From CAYVFC01 sp964450715 (GTDB lineage Bacteria > Myxococcota_A > Polyangia > Polyangiales > JAFGIB01), in NCBI GenBank assembly GCA_964450715.1, contig CAYVFC010000063.1, positions 1 through 43,425 of the forward strand: DNA of 43,425 nucleotides, in the 5' to 3' direction. This document shows, one piece after another, positions 27,803 to 35,823 of this stretch. The notes beneath the pieces are model-generated. The model worked only from the letters and a program-made list of their open reading frames with translations. It made no database searches and had not been told where the DNA came from. Position 1 is the first letter of the stretch; each line of letters begins with the position of its first letter. A program made the position numbers and the translations under genes.

Positions 27803-29452
27803 TTGCGGTTCGGCAAACCTTTCACTCCATGCACAATCCTGGTTCTACTTTCCATCCCGGTATCGCTGCTCGCCTGCGAGCAGCAGCCCGGCGACAACAC
27901 CGCCGGCGCGGGCACGGGCGGTACCGCCGGCACGGCGGGCGGCCTTGCCGGTAGCTTTCCCTACGCCGGGTATGGCGGTGGATACGGAGGCGCTGCCGGG
28001 ACTGTGGCCGGGACGGGCGGCGTGGCGGGTCTCGGCGGCGCACCGGCCGGCAGCGGCGGCGCGGGCGGCGTGGCGGGGGTTGGCGGGGTTACCGGCAGTG
28101 CCGGCGCGGCGGGCGCCGCGGCAGTGGGCGGCGCGGCCGGCGACAGCGGTGGAAGCGGCGGGGACGCGGGAAGCGGGAGCGGAGCATACGGCGGATACAT
28201 CAGCAGCGGAGACTGGCAGGGTTATGCATGGACCGCGACCTCGCCCTCCGGGGGAACCATCAGTCCGGACGACTTCGGCGAGTTCTTCGACTTTCCGCTC
28301 TGCGCCTCGGGCAGCGTGTCGACCGGCACCGAGAACGTGGCGATGGTGGGCTGGAACCTCAACCAGGGAACCGCCGACGGCGAACCGGCGCTGAGCGTGA
28401 CCCCCACCATGGAGGGCATTCATGTGAGCCTCGGCAATCCGGGCGGTTCGGAGCTGCGGTTACAGATCCAGGGCCCGGACGGCGGCTCGGTCAGCACCGA
28501 TCGCTGGTGCGCCGTCATACCGGGCACGGGCGGCTTCATTCCCTTCTCCGCTTTCAACACCGAGTGCTGGGCCGGCGGTGCGGGCACGGCCTACGCCGGT
28601 CAACCCATCGTGGCGGCCATCGTCCTGGTGCCGGGAAGCGCTGCGGGCCCGGTCTCTTTCGACTTCTGCATTACCTCGTTGCAGCAGTCGGACGAGGGCG
28701 GACCGGTGGGCCAGGGCTGCAGCCTGAGCGGAGGCCCAGGCGAGGGAAGCGGTACCATCACCGGCTCGGAGACCCGATCGGTCACCCGCGATGGCCGTCA
28801 ATACATCGTGCAAAACAACGTCTGGAACGGCGACCCCAACAACCAGACCCTGAGCTACGACGGTGTCTCCTTCAGCGTCACCGCCCAGAACAACTGGTCG
28901 GGTACCAGCGGCGCGCCCAGCAGCTACCCCTCGGTCTTCATCGGCTCCAACTTCGGACACAGCACCTCGGGCAGCAACTTGCCGCGGCAGGTGAGCGCGC
29001 TCAGCTCGGTGCCGGTCGGATGGCGGTGGACCAGCGCCAGCGGCGTGTACAACGCCGCCTTTGACGTCTGGTTCAGCAGTGGCGCGGGCGGCGACGCCGG
29101 CTCGCCTTCGGGCGGATACCTGATGGTCTGGCTCTATCACGACGGGTCGATTTCGCCCATGGGTAGCCCCCAGGGCTCGGTCAGCGTGGGGGGCAAGAGC
29201 TGGCAGGTCTGGATCTGCAGCCAAGCAGTAGACGGCTGCAACCAGAACGGCGTGCCGGTTATCACCTACCTGCCCGCGTCGGGGTCGATCAACGAGTACA
29301 GCTTCGACCTGCGGGACTTCATCCGCAACGCGGCCGACCAGTTCGGGGTCGTCCAGGACATCTGGTACCTCAGCAATATATTCGCCGGCTTCGAGATCTG
29401 GAGCGGCGGGGCCGGCCTGAGCAGCGACGACTTCTGCGCGGTGGTCGAATGA
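27803..29452 (+). CDS. GH12-like lipoprotein, probable catalytic nucleophile substituted
   Basis: About 549 residues from a TTG at 27803, chosen because GGGAGAGG precedes it and a lipoprotein signal (TILVLLSIPVSLLAC) follows; an upstream in-frame ATG/GTG at 27704 adds 33 non-signal residues. A long Gly/Ala tether (about 25-135) leads to a beta-sandwich domain (about 140-330) and a GH12-type jelly roll (about 345-549): QYIVQNNVWNG, SVFIGSNFGHS, PVGWRWTSASGVYNAAFDVW and GGYLMVWLYHDG. In GH12 endoglucanases the nucleophile is the Glu of YE(L/I)M(I/V)W; here the aligned position reads Tyr. The second Glu (AGFEIWSGGAGL) seems present. It may bind glucan rather than cleave it, or use another residue. 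Confidence 0.75.
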   Translation: MRFGKPFTPCTILVLLSIPVSLLACEQQPGDNTAGAGTGGTAGTAGGLAGSFPYAGYGGGYGGAAGTVAGTGGVAGLGGAPAGSGGAGGVAGVGGVTGSAGAAGAAAVGGAAGDSGGSGGDAGSGSGAYGGYISSGDWQGYAWTATSPSGGTISPDDFGEFFDFPLCASGSVSTGTENVAMVGWNLNQGTADGEPALSVTPTMEGIHVSLGNPGGSELRLQIQGPDGGSVSTDRWCAVIPGTGGFIPFSAFNTECWAGGAGTAYAGQPIVAAIVLVPGSAAGPVSFDFCITSLQQSDEGGPVGQGCSLSGGPGEGSGTITGSETRSVTRDGRQYIVQNNVWNGDPNNQTLSYDGVSFSVTAQNNWSGTSGAPSSYPSVFIGSNFGHSTSGSNLPRQVSALSSVPVGWRWTSASGVYNAAFDVWFSSGAGGDAGSPSGGYLMVWLYHDGSISPMGSPQGSVSVGGKSWQVWICSQAVDGCNQNGVPVITYLPASGSINEYSFDLRDFIRNAADQFGVVQDIWYLSNIFAGFEIWSGGAGLSSDDFCAVVE

Positions 29453-29467
29453 AGAAAGGAAGAAAGG

Positions 29468-29577
29468 AGAAAGGGGACGGGGCTAAGAATTAAGTTGTTT
29501 ACAGCTCGAATATTTTAGAAAGTAGAAAGGGGACGGGGCTAAGAATTAAGTTGTTTACAGCTCGAATATTTTAGAAA
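29468..29577. repeat. 54-bp tandem direct repeat
   Basis: Two identical 54-base units, 56 bases apart, each containing GGGGACGGGGCTAAGAATTA and TTGTTTACAGCTCGAATATT. They precede the transposase remnant. Confidence 0.9.
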
Positions 29578-29592
29578 CCATCGGCATGCCAA

Positions 29593-30572
29593 GTGCCAAG
29601 GGGACCGAGACTGGACGCTGAGGGCGTCCTGCAACACGTGATGGCGCGTGGGATCGAGAAGCGAGACATCTTTCGGTTAGACCCGGATCGCGAGGACTTC
29701 GTCTCTCGACTGGCGAAGCTCGCGCCGGAAACCGGGACGGCGATCTATGCGTGGAGCCTTATGCCGAACCATTTTCACCTACCGTTGCGATTTGGTCCGG
29801 AGGGGCTTTTAAGGTTCATGCGGCGGCAGCAAACCGGCTAAGCGGGAGCATTCAATCGGCGCTACCAGCGGAGCGGTCATCTGTACCAAAACCGCTTCAA
29901 TGGTTGAAAAAGAAAGGTACTTGCTGGAACTCTTACGATACGTCCACCTGAATCCGCTACGGGCGGGGCTGGTGCGCACGGTGCGCTCTCTAGACAGCTA
30001 TCCCTGGTCGGGGCATGCGGTCTTAATAGGCAAGGGGGAAGCTAGCTGGCAGGAACCGGAACAGGTCCTGTTGCAGTTCGGACGGGCCCGGGACGAGCGG
30101 TAAGGGCCTACCGGCAATTCATGTCGGACGGTGTGCCGTCGCATGGTGACACTCTGGAGGTTGCTAGCGGTCGCCGACGAGCCCCCGCCGAGAGGCAGCG
30201 GGGGCTCGAATCGAAAACACGACGCGAAAGTGAAACGAAGAGCGAGGTAAAGGCGCTGGAAAGCGAACGTTTTCACGGGAAACCGCGAGAAGGGAGAGGG
30301 AAAGCAGCGAGCGGGGCGGGAGCCAAATACAAAGGGATCTGGATGAGAGCCTGCAGAGGGTTTGCAGAGAGCGAGGGCTTCAACCGGAAGCGATACGCGG
30401 TCCGAGTCGGGCGCGAGAGGTGACCGAGGCCCGAGCGAGGGTAGCGCACGAAGCGGTGCGCGTTCTGGAACTGCCGGGAACCGAGGTTGCGCGTTACCTG
30501 TCGGTCAGTTCGGAGGCAGTTAGCCAGATGGTCAACCGAGGGGCCAGGCGGAACTCGAGACTTAGGACCTAA
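29593..30572 (+). pseudogene. REP-associated tyrosine transposase (RAYT, Y1_Tnp) with C-terminal HTH, frameshifted
   Basis: The N-terminus (MPRGPRLDAEGVLQHVMARG, RDIFRLDPDREDF) and PNHFHLPLR with the HUH-type His pair are clear, up to a TAA at 29839. The frame resumes in FNRRYQRSGHLYQNRF (about 29851-29905), then in MVEKERYLLELLRYVHLNPL (from 29900) to a stop at 30103, then in AYRQFMSDGV, and ends with RVCRERGLQPEAIRG, VARYLSVSSEAVSQMVNRGA (the HTH) and a TAA at 30570-30572. At least three frameshifts are needed. The first falls where the catalytic Tyr of TGY normally sits, so the enzyme is inactive. Confidence 0.8.
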
Positions 30573-30731
30573 CCCCGTTCCCCTTTCGCCCCTTTCCCCT
30601 CGGGGGGGCGAAAACTTAAAACTTAGCCCCGTCCCCTTTCCGCGCGCTTTCCGTCCTTTCCTGCGCGTTGGTGAACTGAGAGGTTGGGGGGGGGGTGACG
30701 AGAGCGGATGGAGCCGGCACAATACCGAAAT

Positions 30732-31910
30732 ATGAATGCCCGCGAGGTATGGTTGCTGGCGGTTATCCTGTCGTGGGGAGTTTGCTGCGCCGATGACCAC
30801 GCGAGCAGCGGCGCGTCGGGTCAGGGAGCCGGTAATGGCGCCGCCGGGGCGAGCGGGGCGAGCGGGGGCGCGTCGGGCACGGCTGGGTCGTCCGGGGGAG
30901 AGGCCGGGGAATACGCCGGTCAAGACGGCGGGCTGGCGGCGAGCGGGGGCTCCGCGGCCGCGGGCAGCGGCACGGGCGCGGGCGAAGGGGGCGCCGGAAC
31001 GAGCGGCATCGGAGAGGCGGCAGCCGGAGGCGCGAGCGGAGAGGCCGGGCAGAGCGGAAGCGATGCGGGCCGGGGCGGCGCCGGGGTTGACGGCGGTGGG
31101 GGCGACGGGGGCGATGCAGGAGACGGAGGCGACGGCGGTCAACCGGCGCCCCGGTGCAAGCGCGGCGTGGCCTATGGCGAGCACTCGCTGGCGGATCTGA
31201 CGGCCCTGGCCAGCGGTGGCGTCAGCTGGTGGTACAACTGGTCACCGGGGCCCGAGTCAGCGGTGGCCGCCGATTACGCGAGCCTGGGAGCCGAGTTCGT
31301 GCCCATGGTCTGGGGAGGCGTATTCGACGCGGCGGAAGTGAAGGCGCGTATTGCGGCCGACGCGAAATATCTACTCGGCTTCAACGAGCCCAACTTCTAC
31401 GCGCAGGCGAACCTGAGCGCGGCCGCGGCCGCGGAGAAATGGCCGGAGCTTGAAGCGATCGCGGACGAGCTCGGCCTGCAGCTCGTATCCCCTGCGGTCA
31501 ACTTCTGCGGCGGCGGCTGTCACGAAACCGATCCGTTCGCCTATCTGGACGCGTTCTTTACGGCGTGCACGGGCTGTCGCGTCGATTACATCGCCGCGCA
31601 CTGGTACGCGTGCGACGGGCCGGCGCTCACCTGGTACCTGGGGGAGTTGAAGCAGTACGGCAAACCCATCTGGCTCACCGAGTTCTCCTGCGGCGACGGA
31701 GCGGACCGCTCGCTCGAGAAACAGACGAGCTACATGACCGACGCGGTGGCTATCCTGGAAGCCGACCCGGACGTGTTCCGCTACGCCTGGTTCTCCGGGC
31801 GGACGAGCGCTATACCCAACGTGGACCTGCTGGGTGCCCCCGGCGCGCTCACCAGCTTGGGAGAGCACTACCTGTCGTTGCCGCACGACGATCCGGCCTG
31901 CGCGCCGTGA
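30732..31910 (+). CDS. GH128-like (Asl1-type) glycoside hydrolase lipoprotein
   Basis: About 392 residues. The signal MNAREVWLLAVILSWGVCC gives a lipobox, so the ATG at 30732 is favoured; an in-frame ATG at 30708 is possible and has GAGAGCGG before it. An unusually long tether of almost pure Gly/Ala/Ser/Glu (about 25-140) leads to a TIM-barrel domain with GVAYGEHSLADL, LGFNEPNFY (Glu219, acid/base) and PIWLTEFSCGDG (Glu317, nucleophile), matching the GH128 endo-beta-1,3-glucanase pattern. A run of ten G (30686-30695) lies just upstream. The DUF362 gene follows after 25 bases and is likely in the same operon. Confidence 0.85.
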   Translation: MNAREVWLLAVILSWGVCCADDHASSGASGQGAGNGAAGASGASGGASGTAGSSGGEAGEYAGQDGGLAASGGSAAAGSGTGAGEGGAGTSGIGEAAAGGASGEAGQSGSDAGRGGAGVDGGGGDGGDAGDGGDGGQPAPRCKRGVAYGEHSLADLTALASGGVSWWYNWSPGPESAVAADYASLGAEFVPMVWGGVFDAAEVKARIAADAKYLLGFNEPNFYAQANLSAAAAAEKWPELEAIADELGLQLVSPAVNFCGGGCHETDPFAYLDAFFTACTGCRVDYIAAHWYACDGPALTWYLGELKQYGKPIWLTEFSCGDGADRSLEKQTSYMTDAVAILEADPDVFRYAWFSGRTSAIPNVDLLGAPGALTSLGEHYLSLPHDDPACAP

Positions 31911-31935
31911 CGACCCGTACCAGGAAGGAAGGACC

Positions 31936-33096
31936 ATGAGCAAGAATGATGGAAAGCCTCTCGCAGGACGTGCGACCAGACGCAGCCGCCGGCAGTTCAT
32001 CAAGGATGCGGCCGCGGCTACGGCCGCGGGCCTGAGCCTGCCGCTCGGCCTCTCCTGTTCCTCCGACGAGGAGGGCGAGCCAGAGCCGGACGCCGGGCCG
32101 GGCCCGGGTGCGGACGCGGCCGCCGGCGCTGACTCGGGAGCAGCCGCGGGCCCGGAACGCGCCGCGGTGGGCCTGGTCCGCGACGCCGACGTCCTGAGGA
32201 TGGTGCGCGACGCCATCGAGCTGGCCGGGGGGCTCGGCGAGATCAAGGGCGGCGACACGGTGGTCATCAAGCCCAACATTACCGCCGGGCTCGCGCTGGG
32301 CGGGGTGCGTATCTACACCAGCCCGCTGGTGTTGCAGGGAGTGATCCAGGCCGTCAAGGCGCACACCGATGCCGCCCACATCACCCTGGCCGAGTGCGCG
32401 GCCTTTGGGATGGATACGGCCGGCCATGCGACCGGGGCCGGTATTGTCGACGTATGCGAGCAGGAGGGGGTGAGCTTCCTGGCCTGGAACGAGGGGGAGT
32501 ACGCCGGCTTCCGTGACGCGAAATGGAGCCACATCCAGGACGAGAAGATGGTGCCCGTCTCGCTAAATCCCATGTCCTTCGACCACTTCATCAATGTACC
32601 CATACTGAAGAACCACGAGACCCCGGCCACCAGCAACCAGGAGTACACCTGCTGCCTGAAGAACTTCGTGGGGATATTGCCTTACGACGGGCCCGGGTCC
32701 AGAACGGATGCAAACATCCACACCGCGGATCTGGGTGAGAAGGCGGCGGAGCTGGGCCTGATCGTGCCTCGTATCACCATGAACGTGGTCGATGCTCTGA
32801 TTCCGATATTGACCGGCGGCCCGGGCGGCCTGACCGAGAACATGGATACGGCCGAGGCCGGTCTGGTGCTGGCTTCGAGCGACCGGGTGGCCTGCGATTC
32901 GGTGGCCGTGGCCGTTCTCAAGCACTACGGGGCACAGGCCGGCGTGGACCGCGGCTACGTGACCCGTTCGGTATGGGAGCAGGCGCAGATCGCGCATGCC
33001 CGCGAACTGGGACTGGGCGCGCAGGACCCCGCGAGCATCGAGATCGCGGACCAGGGTGTTCTCGAGATCGAATCGATCCGCGCCGCCTGGGTCTAA
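31936..33096 (+). CDS. Tat-exported DUF362 lipoprotein
   Basis: About 386 residues from the ATG at 31936, preceded by AGGAAGGA. RRSRRQFIKDAAAATAAGLS is a twin-arginine signal, and GLSC after it is a possible lipobox; a short acidic/Ala-rich tether follows. The DUF362 core has DTVVIKPNIT, FDHFINVPILKNH, CCLKNFVGI and SSDRVACDSVAVAVLKHYG. Tat export implies that it folds, perhaps with a cofactor, before leaving the cytoplasm. Its pairing with a GH128-like lipoprotein suggests a role outside the cell, but no reaction is known for the family. Confidence 0.85.
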   Translation: MSKNDGKPLAGRATRRSRRQFIKDAAAATAAGLSLPLGLSCSSDEEGEPEPDAGPGPGADAAAGADSGAAAGPERAAVGLVRDADVLRMVRDAIELAGGLGEIKGGDTVVIKPNITAGLALGGVRIYTSPLVLQGVIQAVKAHTDAAHITLAECAAFGMDTAGHATGAGIVDVCEQEGVSFLAWNEGEYAGFRDAKWSHIQDEKMVPVSLNPMSFDHFINVPILKNHETPATSNQEYTCCLKNFVGILPYDGPGSRTDANIHTADLGEKAAELGLIVPRITMNVVDALIPILTGGPGGLTENMDTAEAGLVLASSDRVACDSVAVAVLKHYGAQAGVDRGYVTRSVWEQAQIAHARELGLGAQDPASIEIADQGVLEIESIRAAWV

Positions 33097-33127
33097 TGAC
33101 CACGGTTTGCGCCCGAATCGTTCGACC

Positions 33128-33204
33128 GGGCGAAGGGAGGGGGCGAGCCCCTCCCCTACGAATGTGTACTACAAACGCCGTAGGGGCGGGCCTTGCGCCC
33201 GTCC
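33128..33204. repeat. GTAGGGG hairpin repeats (family C), copy 3
   Basis: Two half elements point toward each other's CCCCTAC/GTAGGGG ends (33128-33159 and 33180-33204), the reverse arrangement to copies 1 and 2. They lie between the convergent DUF362 and GH9 genes and may serve as a bidirectional terminator. Confidence 0.75.
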
Positions 33205-33207
33205 GAC

Positions 33208-35586
33208 TCAGCCTATGGGGATATCGGGCGGTACGATCTTCTTCTTTACCTCTTCCTCGCAGACCGGCTCCTCGCCCCAGATGAGCTCGCCATCGCTGTA
33301 TACCGGTATACGGGGCGACTTCTCGGGCTCGCCCTCTGCCAGGTCCATATGGCTGAAGTCGTCGTCCGGATTCCAGATGCAACCCAGGCCGTGTTCGGTA
33401 CCGAGCTCGAGAATGACCGTGCGGGGGGAGTGAAGCTGCGAGAGTTCGCCCCAAAATCGATATCCCTGGTGTCCGAGCTCGTAGTAGTAGATGGAGTCGT
33501 CCAGCGGGCAGGGATGCGGTCCGTCGAGCCGGGTGGGCTCCCCGTGCCCGGCACCCGTGTCGTGGATAAGCGAGGCCGAGATCTCCTCCACCGTCCTGCC
33601 CTGCTGCTGAAGCTCGTCCGTGTCGAAGTAGTAGCGGACGCTCAGGCTCTGGTCGTAGCGGGGCGGGTGGACCGAGTGGTTGATGAGGGTGATCTCCACC
33701 TGGGAGCGACAGCCGTCGCCCTCCGAGTTGATGCGGCTACGCGTATAAAACTCGTCCGCCGGCGGCTCCAACGGCGGAAAATCGGCCAGTGGGCACTGGA
33801 CCCGTCCCTGCTGCGCCCAGTGGGCGGCCAGGGCTGCGACCAGCGGCGCATTGTAATCGATGGCCACCTCGTTGGCGCCGTAGTCGCTCCTGAGATCCAG
33901 ATGGCCGTCCGAGGCGTCCGAGGGTCCGTTGACCAGCGCGCCCCAGATCACGTGGCGGTTTTCCGGCGGATCGTTGGGCTGTCCCGAGGTCGAGGCGTGA
34001 CCCGCCGGGTGGTGGGGCTGAAGCGCGTAATGATCGCTGAAGCCCATCAGGTAGGACTTGCCCAGCGGGTTGTCGCCCAATAGATAGGCCATCTGGCGTA
34101 CGGCCCAGGGGCGGATGGCCGCCTCGGCCTCCGGGTCGGCCGCGCCGAAGTTCTTCAGGTAGACCAGGGCCACGAACTGGCCGGCGGCGTTGTAGCGTCC
34201 CGAGCCCCAGGAGGCGAGAAAGGAGAAGCCGGCTGCCGTGGTGGCCACATCTCCCCGGGGCCATCTCATCGCGCTATCCCGGGCGATGAGCCGTATCCCC
34301 TCGGCCAGCGGGCGGTAGGCAACCGGGGCATCGCTCCGGCCCAGCAGCTCGGCCAGCACCAGGAAAAGCCCGGACCGTAGCGAGTTCCAGCAGTGCGCCC
34401 AGCTCTCGGTCCAGCAGCTGGTGGCGTACTGGAGGCAGCTCACCTGGAAGCCGGGGAAGCCTTCCAGCCAGCCTCCCGGGCGTAGCGTATCGTCCAGATA
34501 GCGCGCCTCTCCGGTCGCCCGGTAGAGCCAGGCCGCGGCCCAGCCCAGATCGTCGTAGGCGTACTCGGAGTTGTACAGGCCGCCGTCGTCGCGCGCGACA
34601 CTGTCTGGATGGCCAGAGGCGAAGTCGTAAAGCGCGACGGCGGTTTTCAGGCAGGTATCCGCGTAGGTCGCATCTTGGTCGCGGATGACCAGCGAGATCA
34701 ACGCCAGCGCGGCCGCGGCCCCGGCCGTCACATCAGCGGCCGGACTCTCCTCGCTGGCGAAGTAGCCCCGCCGCGGACACAGCTCCGGAAGCCGCACCTC
34801 GGGCGGCATCCAGCCGCAGGTGTGGTCGCTGGCATCGCCGACCTGGTGGGCGAAGGCCACCAGGCGTCCGGCTGGATCGATGAAGCTCGACTTGATCAGA
34901 TAATCGCCGAACCAGCGCAGGATGAAGATCGCCTCGCCCTCGAGGCCGGTGGCGGTGAAGGTGTCGGGGAACTCCCACAGGCTCCAGGCGATGGTGGAGG
35001 CGGCAAAGGCGGTGGTCAGTCCGAACTTGATGTAGTCGCCCGCGTCGTGAAACCCGCCCGAAAGGTCCACCATTCCGTCGCCGTCCGCATCGAGCACGGC
35101 GCGATTCTGCTCGATGAAGCCGGCCGAGAGGTTCACGCCGTTCGGGTCGTCGGGGTCGAGCTGGATAGACCCATCCGCGGTGTGGGCGTCGCCCCGCCAC
35201 TGCACGTAGGTGCAATCGACGCCCGGACCCGAGCGGTTGGCGTGGAAGAACCAGAGGGCCTTCTGCAGCGCCTCTGCCAGGTTGCCGGGGATTACCCCCC
35301 CGGAGGTATCGCTTGCATCTGTCAGGTCAGGTTCGACGACACAGGTCTGTTCTGCCGGATCGGGAAAACGTCGAGGCGAGCAGAAGTCGGCCTCGATCTC
35401 CAGCGTGTCCCCGTTCAGAGTTCCCCGGGGATCGGCGCCGGACGGCGCTCCGGCATCGCTCGCCGCCGCGCCCGCGGTTCCTCCCACGCCCGATCCGCCG
35501 TCTTCCGAACCCACCGCCGCCGCGCAGCCTAGCAGGATCAAGGCCGCCACCCCCGCCGTCCATTTCCGGGCGATGTACAGGTACAT
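33208..35586 (-). CDS. GH9 cellulase lipoprotein with CBM3-like C-terminal domain
   Basis: 792 residues. MYLYIARKWTAGVAALILLGC is a lipoprotein signal with a short Gly/Ala tether. The GH9 catalytic barrel spans about residues 95-590: GGFHDAGDYIKFGL (D181, D184 base and water-holding pair), SYLMGFSDHYALQPHHPAG and GANEVAIDYNAPLVAAL (E573, proton donor). All key residues are present. Residues about 620-775 (DEFYTRSRINSEGDG, LSVRYYFDT) fit a CBM3-type module as in processive GH9 cellulases. It is probably an active surface endo/exo-glucanase on cellulose. The start lacks a clear Shine-Dalgarno. Palindrome B3 lies 35 bases upstream, in the divergent promoter region shared with the barrel-protein gene. 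Confidence 0.9.
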   Translation of the reverse strand: MYLYIARKWTAGVAALILLGCAAAVGSEDGGSGVGGTAGAAASDAGAPSGADPRGTLNGDTLEIEADFCSPRRFPDPAEQTCVVEPDLTDASDTSGGVIPGNLAEALQKALWFFHANRSGPGVDCTYVQWRGDAHTADGSIQLDPDDPNGVNLSAGFIEQNRAVLDADGDGMVDLSGGFHDAGDYIKFGLTTAFAASTIAWSLWEFPDTFTATGLEGEAIFILRWFGDYLIKSSFIDPAGRLVAFAHQVGDASDHTCGWMPPEVRLPELCPRRGYFASEESPAADVTAGAAAALALISLVIRDQDATYADTCLKTAVALYDFASGHPDSVARDDGGLYNSEYAYDDLGWAAAWLYRATGEARYLDDTLRPGGWLEGFPGFQVSCLQYATSCWTESWAHCWNSLRSGLFLVLAELLGRSDAPVAYRPLAEGIRLIARDSAMRWPRGDVATTAAGFSFLASWGSGRYNAAGQFVALVYLKNFGAADPEAEAAIRPWAVRQMAYLLGDNPLGKSYLMGFSDHYALQPHHPAGHASTSGQPNDPPENRHVIWGALVNGPSDASDGHLDLRSDYGANEVAIDYNAPLVAALAAHWAQQGRVQCPLADFPPLEPPADEFYTRSRINSEGDGCRSQVEITLINHSVHPPRYDQSLSVRYYFDTDELQQQGRTVEEISASLIHDTGAGHGEPTRLDGPHPCPLDDSIYYYELGHQGYRFWGELSQLHSPRTVILELGTEHGLGCIWNPDDDFSHMDLAEGEPEKSPRIPVYSDGELIWGEEPVCEEEVKKKIVPPDIPIG

Positions 35587-35620
35587 GGTTTACAGCTTTA
35601 GTGCGCTACCATCCAGCGAC

Positions 35621-35764
35621 CGGGTCATTCCCCCTCTTTTGCCCCTCCGGGTCACCGTAACCGCGCGGCGGTGACGTTTGGGAAACAGGTGCTTGGTGAA
35701 ACGTCGGCGGAAGCTCGGGCGCGCGGTTGCGGTGACCCGGAGGGGCAAAAGAGGGGGTGACCCG
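35621..35764. repeat. Palindromic element B3 (family B)
   Basis: A 47-base left arm (35621-35667) pairs with a 45-base right arm (35720-35764) with a 2-base insertion and one mismatch (arm parts CCCCTCTTTTGCCCCTCCGG and CCGCGCG). The 52-base centre ends CGGCGGAAGCTCGGG, like B2. It fills most of the intergenic region between two divergent genes, so both promoters must lie in or beside it. Confidence 0.85.
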
Positions 35765-35823
35765 ATCGAGCCCAGCCATACCACTAAGGCGGCTGAACGG
35801 TTGTCCGTGAAACCGAGGAGTCC

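Larger units (their letters stand above)
29468..30639. mobile_element. Decayed REP-associated transposase element with inverted AAAGGGGACGGGG ends
   Basis: The left end carries two direct copies of a 54-bp unit beginning AGAAAGGGGACGGGGCTAAG (29468-29521, 29524-29577). The right end carries inverted versions: TAACCCCGTTCCCCTTTCG (about 30570-30588) and CTTAGCCCCGTCCCCTTT (30622-30639). Between them is a broken IS200-like/RAYT transposase gene. This is a typical association of a Y1-type transposase with palindromic or inverted REP-like ends. Confidence 0.7.

Noticed and set aside
28161..28200. Collagen-like or PE-PGRS-like antigen in the Gly-rich part of the GH12-like gene
   Set aside because: The Gly/Ala stretch lacks a Gly-X-Y period and sits between a lipobox and a folded domain, so a tether is the simpler reading.
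30121..30423. 100-residue open frame downstream of the transposase
   Set aside because: It overlaps the frameshifted RAYT tail, whose HTH and helical region are recognisable in another frame.
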